Source: Streptomyces cadmiisoli (lineage in GTDB: Bacteria > Actinomycetota > Actinomycetes > Streptomycetales > Streptomycetaceae). From it: a stretch of 64,000 nt of DNA. The notes under the pieces were generated by a model. The model made no database searches and was not told where the DNA came from. It saw nothing but the letters and a program-made list of their open reading frames with translations. Numbering within the stretch: position 1 is the first letter of the stretch; each line of letters begins with the position of its first letter. Made by a program: the position numbers and the translations under genes. The DNA lies in the NCBI RefSeq assembly GCF_003261055.1, contig NZ_CP030073.1:682001-746000 (forward strand). Direction: 5' to 3'. This document shows, piece by piece, positions 33,556 through 42,752 of the stretch.

Positions 33556-35784
33556 CTACTTGGCTAGTACAAACAACGGCATTGCCTGGGTGTCCGGTAG
33601 CGGCACGTTCGTGGCCGCGACGATGCCCCGAGTGCTGTTCAGCTTCGCTCCCTCGACGTCGAGGTCGGGGAGGCTTCTGTGCAGCCATGTCGGCAGCCAC
33701 CAGGCCGCGTTCCCGAACAGGGCCAGAAGCGCGGGCACGATGGCCATCCTGACGACGAATGCGTCAAGGAGGACAGCGACGGCCAGCCCGAAGCCGATCA
33801 TCTTGACCGACTGCTCGCCTGAGGCGATGAAGCTGCCGAAGACCGCGGTCATGATGACCGCGGCCGCGGTCACGACGCGGCCGCCGTGGCGGAAGCCGGT
33901 GATGATCGCCTGGTGCGGCGTCTCCCCCGCCGCGTACGCCTCGCGCATCCGCGTGACGAGGAAGACCTCGTAGTCCATGGCGAGCCCGAAGACGATGCCG
34001 ACCATGAAGATCGGCATCGTGCTGACGATCGGCCCGGTCTGATCGATACCGAGGACATCGGCCAGCCATCCCCATTGGAAGACAGCGACGACCGCTCCGA
34101 GGGCGGCCCCGATGGACAACAGGAAACCAGCGGCAGCCTTGATCGGGACGAACAGGGACCGAAACACCAGCATGAGCAGCAGAAACGCCAGGCCGACCGT
34201 GATGCCGAGATAGGGCAGCAGGGCACCGTTGATCTTCTCGGAGAAGTCGACCTTCATGCCCGTCTGCCCCGTCACCAGGGCCCGGGCACCCGTGATCTCC
34301 TTCAGATCCGTACCGGAATCACGGATCGTGCGGACCAGGTGCTCGGTCGCGGCGCTGCCGGGCTCGGTGCTCGGCACCACCGTGATCACGGCGGTGTCGT
34401 CCGCCTCGTTGAAGGTGGCGGGGCCGACCGACGCCACGCCGTCCAGTCCGCGCACCGTCGTGGCGACCCGCCGTGCCGCCCTCCGGGGATCGTCGCTGTT
34501 CCCGGCGTCGACGACGACGGTCAGCGGGCCGTTGACGCCGGGGCCGAACTCGGCGGCGATCAGGTCGTAGGCCTTGCGCTGAGTCGTGTCCGTGGCCATG
34601 GCCCCCTCGTCGGGCAGGCCCAGTTTCAAGGAGGCGGCCGGTACGGCGAGGGCGCCGAGGCCGATGACCGAGGCGACGAGCACCAGCACGGGCCGTCGCA
34701 GCACGAAGTGGGCCCAGCGAGCTCCGCCGCTCGGTTTCATTGAGGCCCTTCGTACGGGCTTCCTGCGGGCCCGTCGACCCACGATCCGCTTGCCTGCCAT
34801 GGCCAGCAGCGCCGGCAACAGGGTGAGGGCGACGAGCACGGCGAGAGCAACCGTCGCGGCTGCGGCAAGACCCATTTTCGTCAGCACGGGGACACCGACG
34901 ACGGACAGGCCCGCGAGGGCTATCACGACGGTGAGCCCGGCGAAGACGACCGCCGAGCCCGCCGTTCCGGTGGCACGGCCGGCTGCCTCCTCCCGGTCCC
35001 GTCCTTCGGCCAGTTCGGACCGATAGCGGGTGACGATGAACAGGGCGTAGTCGATACCGACCGCCAGGCCGAGCATCAGGGCCAGACTGGACGTCGTGTC
35101 GCCGAGGTCGAAGGCATGGGCGAGAACGCCGATCATGGAAACGCCGATACCGACGCCCAGCAGTGCGGTGAGCAGCGGCAGGCCCGCGGCGACCAGCGAG
35201 CCGAAGGTGAGAACGAGAACCACCGCGGCGATGGCGATGCCCAGGACCTCCGCGCCGGAGCCTTCTTCCGCCGGCTGTACGGGGCTGCCTCCCACTTCCA
35301 CGCTCAGGCCGCCGGTGCGTGCCCTTTCCACCGTGGCCAGCAGGGCGTCCTTGGTCTGCTCACTCAACTCGGTGGCCGAGGCCTTGTAGGCGACCGACGC
35401 ATAGGCGGTCGAGCCGTCCTTGCTGACGGTGCCTTCGGTCAACGGGGCGGTCACCGAGGCGACTTGATCTGAACTCTGCTCGAGCGCTGCGAGGGTCTTG
35501 TTCATCAACGCTCGGCTCGCGGGCTCGGCAAGCTTGTGGCCGTCCGGAGCTTTGAACACCACGCGGGCGGTCGCGCCGTCCGCGTCCGCACCGGGAAAAC
35601 GTTCTTCCAGCAGATCGACGGCCTGCTGGGCTTCCGTCCCCGGCACGGAGAAGGAACTGGGGGCGGCAGGGGTCGCCGTAGAGGCCCCGACCCCTGCCAG
35701 GATGAGAAGCGCGACCCACGCGACGGCCACGCCGAACCGGTGCCGGAAGGCGAATCTGCCCAGTCTGTAGAGGAATGTAGCCAC
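33556..35784 (-). CDS. MMPL-family transporter, C-terminus rewritten by IS
   Basis: 742 residues from GTG 35782-35784. It is an RND-type MMPL protein: helix 1, extracytoplasmic domain, helices 2-6 with TTSSLALMLGLAVGIDYALF, a second extracytoplasmic domain from about residue 380, then helices 8-12 with VFGLAMDYEVFLVTRMREAY. Relatives export lipids or small molecules across the membrane. The IS has been inserted at codon 733: after VPLPDTQ the frame now continues AMPLFVLAK into the IS end and stops. Rejoining the flanks gives an original end of VPLPDTQGEMTRL. Only the cytosolic tail changed, so function may be kept. Confidence 0.93.
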   Translation of the reverse strand: MATFLYRLGRFAFRHRFGVAVAWVALLILAGVGASTATPAAPSSFSVPGTEAQQAVDLLEERFPGADADGATARVVFKAPDGHKLAEPASRALMNKTLAALEQSSDQVASVTAPLTEGTVSKDGSTAYASVAYKASATELSEQTKDALLATVERARTGGLSVEVGGSPVQPAEEGSGAEVLGIAIAAVVLVLTFGSLVAAGLPLLTALLGVGIGVSMIGVLAHAFDLGDTTSSLALMLGLAVGIDYALFIVTRYRSELAEGRDREEAAGRATGTAGSAVVFAGLTVVIALAGLSVVGVPVLTKMGLAAAATVALAVLVALTLLPALLAMAGKRIVGRRARRKPVRRASMKPSGGARWAHFVLRRPVLVLVASVIGLGALAVPAASLKLGLPDEGAMATDTTQRKAYDLIAAEFGPGVNGPLTVVVDAGNSDDPRRAARRVATTVRGLDGVASVGPATFNEADDTAVITVVPSTEPGSAATEHLVRTIRDSGTDLKEITGARALVTGQTGMKVDFSEKINGALLPYLGITVGLAFLLLMLVFRSLFVPIKAAAGFLLSIGAALGAVVAVFQWGWLADVLGIDQTGPIVSTMPIFMVGIVFGLAMDYEVFLVTRMREAYAAGETPHQAIITGFRHGGRVVTAAAVIMTAVFGSFIASGEQSVKMIGFGLAVAVLLDAFVVRMAIVPALLALFGNAAWWLPTWLHRSLPDLDVEGAKLNSTRGIVAATNVPLPDTQAMPLFVLAK
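33561..33584. repeat. IS terminal inverted repeat, right
   Basis: Exact reverse complement of 32150-32173. It supplies the new last codons and TAG stop of the MMPL reading frame. Confidence 0.92.
33585..33594. repeat. Target-site duplication, right copy
   Basis: CCTGGGTGTC, identical to 32140-32149. Confidence 0.9.
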
Positions 35785-36065
35785 GCGGCTGTGCTCCGCT
35801 CGAAATCGAAGGTGATCAAGTCGGGAAATGCCCTGGTCAGGGCACACATCCAGTCTTGGGCCATCTGCGGCCGGTACTTTCCGCAGTTGCGACGAACTTC
35901 AGGGTCAGCCGCAGGGATGAGACGCGGCAGAGGTCATCCGCGGAGCCGACCTACGAGCCGAGCACAAAAGCCGGACTGTGGCGATGGGCAATGGCATCCG
36001 CTTTCGGTGACGGGAGTTGCGTCTGTGGTCCCGGCCGGCGGTATCTCTCGGGCTCGGCCGCACCC

Positions 36066-36932
36066 TCAACGAGGTTCGGAAGTTGCCCTGATGCGCGCGA
36101 TGAGGACGGTCACGTCGTCGGTGACCGGTCCCGCGGAACCCACCATGGTGCGCAGTATCAGGTCGCAGAGCCGATCAGGTGATGCCTGGGCGTTGTGGAG
36201 GCTGCTCCGGAGGAAATCCACACCCGACTCGATGTCCCGGTCCCGTCTTTCGATCAGCCCGTCGGAGAACAGCACGAGGGATGTACCGGGCTGCAGTTCC
36301 ATGTCCGCGGCCGGTGATGACAGCCCGAGCAGATTCATTCCCACCGGTGGGCTCGCGGACAGTTGGGGAATTTCGCATGCCTCTGCCTGCGCCCCCACGA
36401 CGAAATCGGCGAAGGACCGACCCGCCAACTGCTCACCCGAAATCTGAGGCCAACGCTGAAGTTCTGGATTCGCGAAGACAACCCCGCAGATCCGAGTCAT
36501 AGGCGATCAGACCGGTCCTGGCATTTCCGAACATCGCTTCCAGCAGCGCCGAACCCATATCGGCGTACCTCGCACTGTCGAGGCCGGTCATGGTGACCAA
36601 CCAGAAGGTCGCCTCCCCGGCCGAATGACGTATCTGATCGAATCGCACCCAGGCGTCCACAGCGGATCCGTCCTGGCCGTGCAAGGTGGCCCTGCCCACC
36701 CGGCCGGCTTCCTCCTGGAATCGTGAGGCGGAAGCGGCGCCGCCACCCTCCTCAGCAAGCAAAGAGGCGACCGGCATGCCAATGGCATCGACCGCGGCAA
36801 AACCGAGCCACTCTGCCGCCTCCGGGGTCCATGTGACCACCCGGCCGTCCGCATCCAGCGTGATGGCTGCGGTGCGGGTTCGTACCAGGAATCAGGGGGC
36901 TGAACGCAACCCGGAGTCTGTTGCATACTCAT
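36066..36932 (-). pseudogene. Decayed PAS-SpoIIE phosphatase regulator
   Basis: Starts as MSMQQTPGCVQPP (ATG 36932), then needs a frameshift to continue as TRTAAITLDADGRVVTWTPE, a PAS domain running to TGLIAYDSDLR. A second frameshift near 36485 is needed to continue as GVVFANPELQRWPQISGEQL. That frame then jumps from FADFVVG to EIPQLSASPPVGMN and LVLFSDGLIERRDRDIESGV, the end of a SpoIIE phosphatase, finishing at 36066. The GAF region and most of the phosphatase (about 250 residues) are gone. It is thus a broken relative of the 16.2-18.7 kb regulator, with at least two frameshifts and one large deletion. Confidence 0.8.
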
Positions 36933-37287
36933 AGCCACCGCACCCCTTTCCTGCCTCGTCTCAGCTTCCTGCACAGGCAGGTTCTTCTCTCCACGCGCCG
37001 AGAGACTGGTACTCCGGGCCGGGGGGAACGTAAACAAGGCCCGGCGACCGCTGACGAAGCTGCTTGTGACCAGAACTCAGCGTCGAGTCGGTGATTGAGA
37101 ATGCAACAAACCCGGTGACCGATGGCCGGCGCGCGCACCCGGAAGCCGTTGCCATCACCCGAGAAGTTGATCAGTTCCGCCTTTCTTCCAGCTCAAGCCC
37201 ATAACTCCGATACAGTGAGCATTTGCGTATTCCGTCACATCCCGACCTTTTATGTGGGCGCGAGCCGCTCGCGGACCGGAGGCTTCC
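36933..37287. other. Divergent intergenic region
   Basis: Between the decayed SpoIIE gene and the isochorismatase gene. Contains a locally AT-richer stretch (37165-37250) likely to carry the isochorismatase promoter; no gene is supported. Confidence 0.45.
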
Positions 37288-37917
37288 GTGACCAGCACAC
37301 CGTATGAGCCGGGACGGGTGGGTCTGCTCCTCATCGACACGACCAACGAGGTCTTCCACGAGAACGGCAAGGGATACCCGTTCTACAAGGCCGAGTTCGA
37401 CCGGATCGGTACGTTCGAAAACCTCAAACGCCTTCTCGCGGGTGCCCGTGAACTGGGGATACCGGTGTTCTTCGCCCCCATGTCGTACACGGAGGAGGAC
37501 TACACCACCTGGAAGCACCCGGCCGGCATCCACCAGGTCATGTTCGAGAACCGGATGTTCCAGGAGGGGAGTTGGGGCGCTGAGTTCCACGCCGACCTCT
37601 CCCCCGTCGAGGGCGAGATCGTCATCGCTCCGCACAAGAACATCGATGTCCTGGCGACCACCGACCTGGACGTCCAGTTGCGACAGCACGATGTCGAGTA
37701 CATCGCCATCGCGGGCATGATCGGCACCATGTGTGTGGAATCCACGGCGCGCAGTTGCATGGAACGCGGCTACCACGTCACGATCTTCACCGACGCCACG
37801 GCGTCGGACGCAGGGCCCGAGGCGTACGACGCGATGATCAAGCGCTACCCGGCGATCTCCCACGCGACGTTCGACGTCGACGAGTTCCTGGGTGCGGTCC
37901 GTGCCGCTGGGGCCTGA
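37288..37917 (+). CDS. Isochorismatase-family cysteine hydrolase
   Basis: 209 residues from GTG 37288, placed by CGGAGG eight bases upstream; an in-frame ATG at 37252 lacks such a site. The catalytic triad of the family is complete: D17 in GLLLIDTTNEVF, K117 in VIAPHKNIDVL and C149 in IAGMIGTMCVESTAR. Members hydrolyse isochorismate, nicotinamide, N-carbamoyl amides or other small amides; the active-site loop does not allow a choice. It is cytoplasmic. It converges with the aldo/keto reductase across a hairpin. Confidence 0.9.
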   Translation: MTSTPYEPGRVGLLLIDTTNEVFHENGKGYPFYKAEFDRIGTFENLKRLLAGARELGIPVFFAPMSYTEEDYTTWKHPAGIHQVMFENRMFQEGSWGAEFHADLSPVEGEIVIAPHKNIDVLATTDLDVQLRQHDVEYIAIAGMIGTMCVESTARSCMERGYHVTIFTDATASDAGPEAYDAMIKRYPAISHATFDVDEFLGAVRAAGA

Positions 37918-37948
37918 AGCAGGCGACGCAAGGGCGTGTCGTCCCGGG

Positions 37949-37985
37949 CCGGATCCGTGCGCGGGAGAACCGCACACGGATCCGG
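37949..37985. terminator. Bidirectional hairpin between convergent genes
   Basis: An 11-bp perfect inverted repeat CCGGATCCGTG/CACGGATCCGG with a 15-nt loop lies between the isochorismatase stop and the end of the aldo/keto reductase gene. Confidence 0.65.
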
Positions 37986-38044
37986 AAGCGGCCAGGCTCC
38001 GATACCGCGGCGATCGACTGCCCCGGTCCGCGAAGCGTCTGCGC

Positions 38045-39049
38045 TCAGGGGCGGCGCTCGAAGACGTTGTCGTGGACCCGCTTGGGATCGGTGGTGGTCA
38101 CCGGCGCCAGGACCTCTTCGATGCGGTTCAGGAGATCATCCTCCAGCACCACACCCGCCGCCCTGGCGTTCTCCGTGACCTGGTCCGGACGTGAGGCGCC
38201 GATGATGGCGGCAGAGACGTTGGGGTTCTGGAGCACCCAGGCCACGGCCAGCTGCGCGAGGGACAGTCCCGCGTCGGCGGCCAGCGGCTTGAGCTCTTGG
38301 ACGGCATGGAGCACCTCGTCGCGCATCCACCGCGCGATCATGTCGGACCCGCCCTTGTCGTCGGTGGCCCGCGAGCCCTGCGGGGGCTGCTGCCCCGGCT
38401 GGTACTTGCCCGTCAGCACACCCTGCGCGATCGGCGAGAACACCACCTGGCCCATGCCCAGCTCCTCGCAGGTGGGCACCACTTCCCCCTCGATGATCCG
38501 CCACAGGGCGTTGTACTGGGGCTGGTTGGACACCAGAGGGATGCGCAGCTCTCGCGCCAGGTGATGAGCGCGGCGAATGTGCTCCGCGGGCCACTCGGAG
38601 ACACCGATGTAGTGCGCCTTGCCGGAGTGGACGACGTCGGCGAACGCCTCCATCGTCTCCTCCAGCGGCGTCTCCATGTCGTAGCGGTGGGCCTGGTACA
38701 GGTCGACGTAGTCGGTCTGCAGACGTCGCAGCGACCCGTCGATCGACTCCATGATGTGCTTGCGGGACAGCCCTCGGTCGTTGCGGCCGGGTCCGGTCGG
38801 CCAGTAGACCTTGGTGAAGATCTCCAGCCCCTCGCGGCGCTCGCCCTTCAGCGCTTCACCCAGGACCGTCTCGGCCCTCGTACCGGCGTAGACGTCGGCC
38901 GTGTCGAAAGTCGTGATGCCTGTGTCCAGGGCCGCGCGCACGCACGCGGTGGCCGCTTCCGCCTCCACCTGAGAACCGTGGGTGAGCCAATTGCCGTAGG
39001 CGATCTCGCTGATAACCAGTCCGCTGCGACCGAGATGACGATAATGCAT
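38045..39049 (-). CDS. Aldo/keto reductase (voltage-gated K-channel beta-like)
   Basis: 334 residues, ATG with GAAGGA upstream. The TIM-barrel AKR catalytic residues are visible: D in GITTFDTADVYAG (with Y of DVYAG), K in IFTKVYWPTGPG, and H in YVDLYQAHRYD. The cofactor end is GASRPDQVTENA. The length and the motifs YGNWLTHG and AIIGASRP match the KCNAB-like group of NADPH-dependent reductases acting on aldehydes and methylglyoxal. It stands alone. Confidence 0.92.
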   Translation of the reverse strand: MHYRHLGRSGLVISEIAYGNWLTHGSQVEAEAATACVRAALDTGITTFDTADVYAGTRAETVLGEALKGERREGLEIFTKVYWPTGPGRNDRGLSRKHIMESIDGSLRRLQTDYVDLYQAHRYDMETPLEETMEAFADVVHSGKAHYIGVSEWPAEHIRRAHHLARELRIPLVSNQPQYNALWRIIEGEVVPTCEELGMGQVVFSPIAQGVLTGKYQPGQQPPQGSRATDDKGGSDMIARWMRDEVLHAVQELKPLAADAGLSLAQLAVAWVLQNPNVSAAIIGASRPDQVTENARAAGVVLEDDLLNRIEEVLAPVTTTDPKRVHDNVFERRP

Positions 39050-39359
39050 AGACGCAATCCTTCATCAGTTTCGTGCAGAACCGGCTGCGCGGCCTGGCAC
39101 GGGAGACCCGGTTGGGCATTGATGCGATCATTTTAGGCGCCACCGAACCTCGGTCAGCAGGGTGACACGCGTCCGTCCGCGGACCGACGGCTCGCAGCCC
39201 GCAACCGCGTCTCCCGCCCCGGGCGAAGACGTCCGGGCCGGGCGTGGGTGAACGAGGTGGCGTAGACCTCCGCGGCGAAGTGCGGTCGGCGGCCCGGTCG
39301 ATGGGCGGATACGTAACTATGCTGGGGAGCGGGCGGGTTGATGGACGGGGGTACAGGTA

Positions 39360-40022
39360 ATGCGACCCGATCTGAGCGGAACGGACCGAGCGACCAGGGC
39401 CGCCGGCCGTGCGCCCGGCCGGAAACCGACTGCCGACACCCCGGCGACAGGATCCGTACTGCCCGTCTCCGGTGCCACCGTCATGGCCGCGACCTCCCCG
39501 ATCGCGCCCAGGCGGCGTCGGGCCCGCTTCCGGTGGATCCTGCTGGTCGGCTTGATCGCGGCGGGTTTCGGCTTCGCAGGGTCGGAGGCCGCCGACGGTG
39601 ATCCCATGGTCGAGCTCACGGTGATCGACGGCACAACCGCCCCAGGCCCGTGCAAGGTGCGTTACGAGGACGCCTTCACCGGGCAGCGCACGACGGGAAC
39701 ATTCCCATGTCTGGGCCACCGCGACCCGCTCATCCCCACCTATGAAGTGGGGTGGGCGGTCTCCTACGGGCCTTGGAAGGGGGACTTGTACAACGCGGAC
39801 TGGAAGGGATCAGCGGCCAACACGGTCAACGACACCCTCTTGGCGGCAGGACTGCTCCTCACACTCACCGGCGGCATCGGCGGCGCGATCTCCCTCCACC
39901 ACCGCAAGCGGACTGCCGTCGCCCCGGCGCATGATGTCCCGCCCTTCTCTCCCTGGCCCCGCCGGGCGGCCCGTGCCTCGCTGGTCTGGGCGGGGCGCGC
40001 CCGCCGCACCCTGCGCCGTTGA
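39360..40022 (+). CDS. DUF3592-like membrane protein
   Basis: 220 residues. Layout: 45-residue basic/threonine-rich cytosolic start, helix 1 (RWILLVGLIAAGFGFAGSEA), an extracytoplasmic strand-rich domain with two cysteines (GPCKVRYEDAFTGQRTTGTF, PCLGHRDPLIPTYEVGWA), helix 2 (DTLLAAGLLLTLTGGIGGAI), and a basic tail. Two helices flanking a small beta domain is the DUF3592-like layout; the two cysteines could form a disulfide. Function is unknown. It converges with the aminotransferase gene. Confidence 0.65.
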   Translation: MRPDLSGTDRATRAAGRAPGRKPTADTPATGSVLPVSGATVMAATSPIAPRRRRARFRWILLVGLIAAGFGFAGSEAADGDPMVELTVIDGTTAPGPCKVRYEDAFTGQRTTGTFPCLGHRDPLIPTYEVGWAVSYGPWKGDLYNADWKGSAANTVNDTLLAAGLLLTLTGGIGGAISLHHRKRTAVAPAHDVPPFSPWPRRAARASLVWAGRARRTLRR

Positions 40023-40093
40023 TCGTCCCCAGGCCCCGGGTGAACCGGCAGGACATCGTCACGTTCCCGGTGGCCGCCGTCGAAGGCTCGGGG

Positions 40094-41362
40094 TCAGCCG
40101 AAGGCCCGGCTCTCCAGACGCAGGGCCTTGACCAGCCGGTCGAGCTCGGAACGCGTGTTGTACAGCGTCGGGGTCACGCGTACGACGCTGCCTCGCTCGA
40201 TTCCCCTTCGGGCGACCGTGAGGATCTTGTGCTTCTCCAGCAGCAGCTTCGACATCTTCTGGGCCTGCACGTAGTCCTTCATCGCCGGCAGCCGGAAACT
40301 GGTCACCGCGCCGTGCCGCGCCGGATCGTCGGGAGTGAGAATCTCCATGCCTGGGATGTCACGCACTCGCTCCACCCAGTAGTCGCGCAGGGACTGCAGA
40401 TGCCGCTGCTTGCGCTGCCCTCCGATCCACCGGTGGAACTCGATGGCCTTGGGCACCGTCAGCGCGGCGGCGAAGTTGACGGTTCCCACGCTGGACCGTG
40501 ACCGCGTGTCCTCGGCGGGGAGCATCGTGTTTCCCATGCAGGGTTCGATCCGGTGCAGTTTCGTACCGCGGATCCAGATGGCACCGGTGCCGATGGGTGC
40601 GCACAGCCATTTGTGGAGGGAGAAGCCCACGTAGTCGGCGTCGAGGTCCTGGAGCGTGTAGTCGAGGTGACCGATCGTCTGGGTCGCATCGACGAGTGTG
40701 TCGACGCCCCGCGACCGGGCCATGTTCACGATCTCCCGCACCGGCATGACGATTCCGGTGCGATTGGACAGGTGGGTGACCAGCAGAAGCTTCAATCCGG
40801 CCGGCGCCGCGTTCAGTTGTGCCTGGTAGGCCTCCAGGATGTTGGCGGTGGTGGCCGGCTCCGGGATCGCGAACTTGATGACGTCGACGCCACGGTACTG
40901 GCGGAGCGACTCCATCGCCTGCTGCATCTCGTCGTAGTCGAGATCCGCGTACATGACCGAATCACCGGGCTTCAGCGCGCCGTACTGCATGATCAGGTTC
41001 TGCATGGCCTCGGTGCCGTTCCGGGTGAGCGTGAACTCCTCCTTCGCCACACCCATGAGCGCCGCGACCTCGGCCCGCACGTTGTCCATGGCCACGGTCC
41101 GCTCATGTCCCGGTATGCCGTCCCGTACGAAGGTGACGTTGTGACGGTTGAGGAAACGCGTCTGCCGGTCGTACTCGCGCTCCACCGAGCGCGGCATGAC
41201 TCCCCAGTAGGCATTCTCCAGATTCGCGACCGAACGGTCGACGTCCCAGAGCGAGGCGAGATCGTTCAGGTCGGCCTGGGCTGCCGCGGCGGACGGCAGG
41301 GACGATGCGTAGGCCGCCGCGGAGGTACCCGCGGTGGACGCCATGAACCTACGTCGATTCAT
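40094..41362 (-). CDS. Tat-exported class V aminotransferase-fold protein
   Basis: 422 residues from ATG 41360-41362, AAAGGGAGA upstream. The N-terminus MNRRRFMASTAGTSAAAYAS is a twin-arginine signal peptide. The rest is a PLP-dependent class V fold of the isopenicillin-N-epimerase/cysteine-desulfurase type: LTRNGTEAMQNLIMQYG, VDTLVDATQTIGHLDYTL, and the PLP lysine in DYVGFSLHKWLCAPIGTG. PLP enzymes with a Tat signal exist but are unusual. They fold with cofactor in the cytoplasm, which would explain the Tat route. The substrate is unknown; epimerisation or lyase reactions on amino-acid derivatives are the best guesses. Confidence 0.88.
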   Translation of the reverse strand: MNRRRFMASTAGTSAAAYASSLPSAAAAQADLNDLASLWDVDRSVANLENAYWGVMPRSVEREYDRQTRFLNRHNVTFVRDGIPGHERTVAMDNVRAEVAALMGVAKEEFTLTRNGTEAMQNLIMQYGALKPGDSVMYADLDYDEMQQAMESLRQYRGVDVIKFAIPEPATTANILEAYQAQLNAAPAGLKLLLVTHLSNRTGIVMPVREIVNMARSRGVDTLVDATQTIGHLDYTLQDLDADYVGFSLHKWLCAPIGTGAIWIRGTKLHRIEPCMGNTMLPAEDTRSRSSVGTVNFAAALTVPKAIEFHRWIGGQRKQRHLQSLRDYWVERVRDIPGMEILTPDDPARHGAVTSFRLPAMKDYVQAQKMSKLLLEKHKILTVARRGIERGSVVRVTPTLYNTRSELDRLVKALRLESRAFG

Positions 41363-42142
41363 TGTTCTCCCTTTCCGACTTCCGTGCGTGCGGTGCCGGC
41401 CATGACCTGCTTCGCGACGACGAAGACTCGGCCAGGACGCTCCCGCCCGACGCAGTCGCCCGGAGGGCACGTCAGGTGAGGCCCGGCAAGGCGGGCAACG
41501 ATCAGACGACAGCATGCCCACCGTGACGAGCACGGCAAACTGCACGGTGGGAGGAAGATCCACGAACGGAGCAGGCGGCGGAACAAGCTCGGCAGACGGG
41601 TCGCCGCAGCAGGCAGGCGGCTGCCGCACGCCGATCGCCATCGAGTGACGCTTCCTGACGGCAGCGAACACCTGGCGGAGACAGACCTCCTTCCACGGTC
41701 CGCCGACCGGGATCCGTCGGCATCCCGCAGATACGAGTCCGGCGCCGGGCCCTGCAGCGAGCTGACCGACGAACCGTACACCGTGGTACGACGCACCTTC
41801 GTCCTCGAACCGATCACCGCGGACTGATCGTCACGGGCCGCCACACGGGGGCGGTCGTCCAGGACGCGCGGCGATATCCGACGACGTACCGCGCGATGCC
41901 GGTGATACCAAGGCCGGCGATCTGCTCGATCTGTACCGAGCTGTCCGCGTGTCATGCAGGAGTTCGGTGTACCACCGTCCGCGGCCGGCCGACCCACGGT
42001 CGACCGACCGCGTCGACGAGCCCGCAGACCGTGTGAACACCCGGTGGCGTCGGGGGCGGGCACGTTTCTCCGACATTAACGGCCGGTGTTGCACGTTGCA
42101 CAACGGCACCAGGACCCAGACTCACCTTCAGGGAGGTCCTCC
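41363..42142. other. Divergent intergenic region, 780 bp, no gene
   Basis: The longest gene-free stretch of the window. Frames are short or shadow-like. It separates the aminotransferase and the flavin reductase and should hold both promoters. The 110 bp before the flavin reductase is less GC-rich and is the most likely place for its promoter. Confidence 0.5.
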
Positions 42143-42625
42143 ATGGTTGAAACCCTCGGCACCACAGTCGATTTCCGAGCCACGATGAGCCGGCTCGCCA
42201 CTGCTGTCAGCGTGATCACCACCCGTTCCGGAAGCACCCCGATCGGCATGACGGCCAGCGCCGTGTCCGCCCTGTCCCTGGACCCGCTCCAACTCCTCGT
42301 GTGCATCAACAACCACCTGTACACGCGAACTGCGATAGCGGAGCACGGCCGTTTCGCCGTCAACGTCCTCGGCGAGGGCAGCGAGGCCCTCGCCCGGAAC
42401 TTCGCCGCTTCCAAACCGGACAAGTTCGCGGGAGTCGACACCATCGACGACCACGGCGTGCCGGTGTTGAAGGACGCCATCGCGGCCGTCGTGTGCGATG
42501 TCGCGGCGGCGCTCCCCGGCGGCGACCACACCATCTTCGTGGGCGACGTCAGCCATTGCGCACACAGGACGGACGGACGGCCGCTGCTCTACTTCGCGGG
42601 ATCCTTCGGCACGCTCGGGACCTAG
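42143..42625 (+). CDS. Flavin reductase-like FMN-binding protein
   Basis: 160 residues from ATG 42143 with AGGGAGGT upstream. Split-barrel flavin-reductase signatures: ATAVSVITTRSGSTPIGMTA, SAVSALSLDPLQLLVCIN, GRFAVNVLGE and the C-terminal histidine region. These NAD(P)H:FMN/FAD oxidoreductases supply reduced flavin to two-component monooxygenases. No monooxygenase gene is nearby, so the partner must be elsewhere, or it is a stand-alone reductase. It is cytoplasmic. Confidence 0.9.
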   Translation: MVETLGTTVDFRATMSRLATAVSVITTRSGSTPIGMTASAVSALSLDPLQLLVCINNHLYTRTAIAEHGRFAVNVLGEGSEALARNFAASKPDKFAGVDTIDDHGVPVLKDAIAAVVCDVAAALPGGDHTIFVGDVSHCAHRTDGRPLLYFAGSFGTLGT

Positions 42626-42752
42626 GCGTGCTTCTGAACGGGGCCGCTGCGGGGCGGTGACCGGTCACCGACCACCCCGGCGTCCGGCTCTCGCAAGGCG
42701 AGCCAGGGCCGCCGGGGGCTCCGGTCGTCCCGCCGACTCGACGGAAGGTGTC

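Larger units (their letters stand above)
32150..33584. mobile_element. IS4-family insertion sequence, complete
   Basis: 1435 bp bounded by 24-bp perfect terminal inverted repeats (32150-32173 and 33561-33584, outer bases CAATGCCGTTG) and a 10-bp target duplication (CCTGGGTGTC). It contains one transposase gene whose stop codon falls inside the left repeat. Everything needed for transposition appears intact. It is inserted in the 3' end of the MMPL transporter gene. The perfect ends suggest a recent arrival. Confidence 0.93.
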
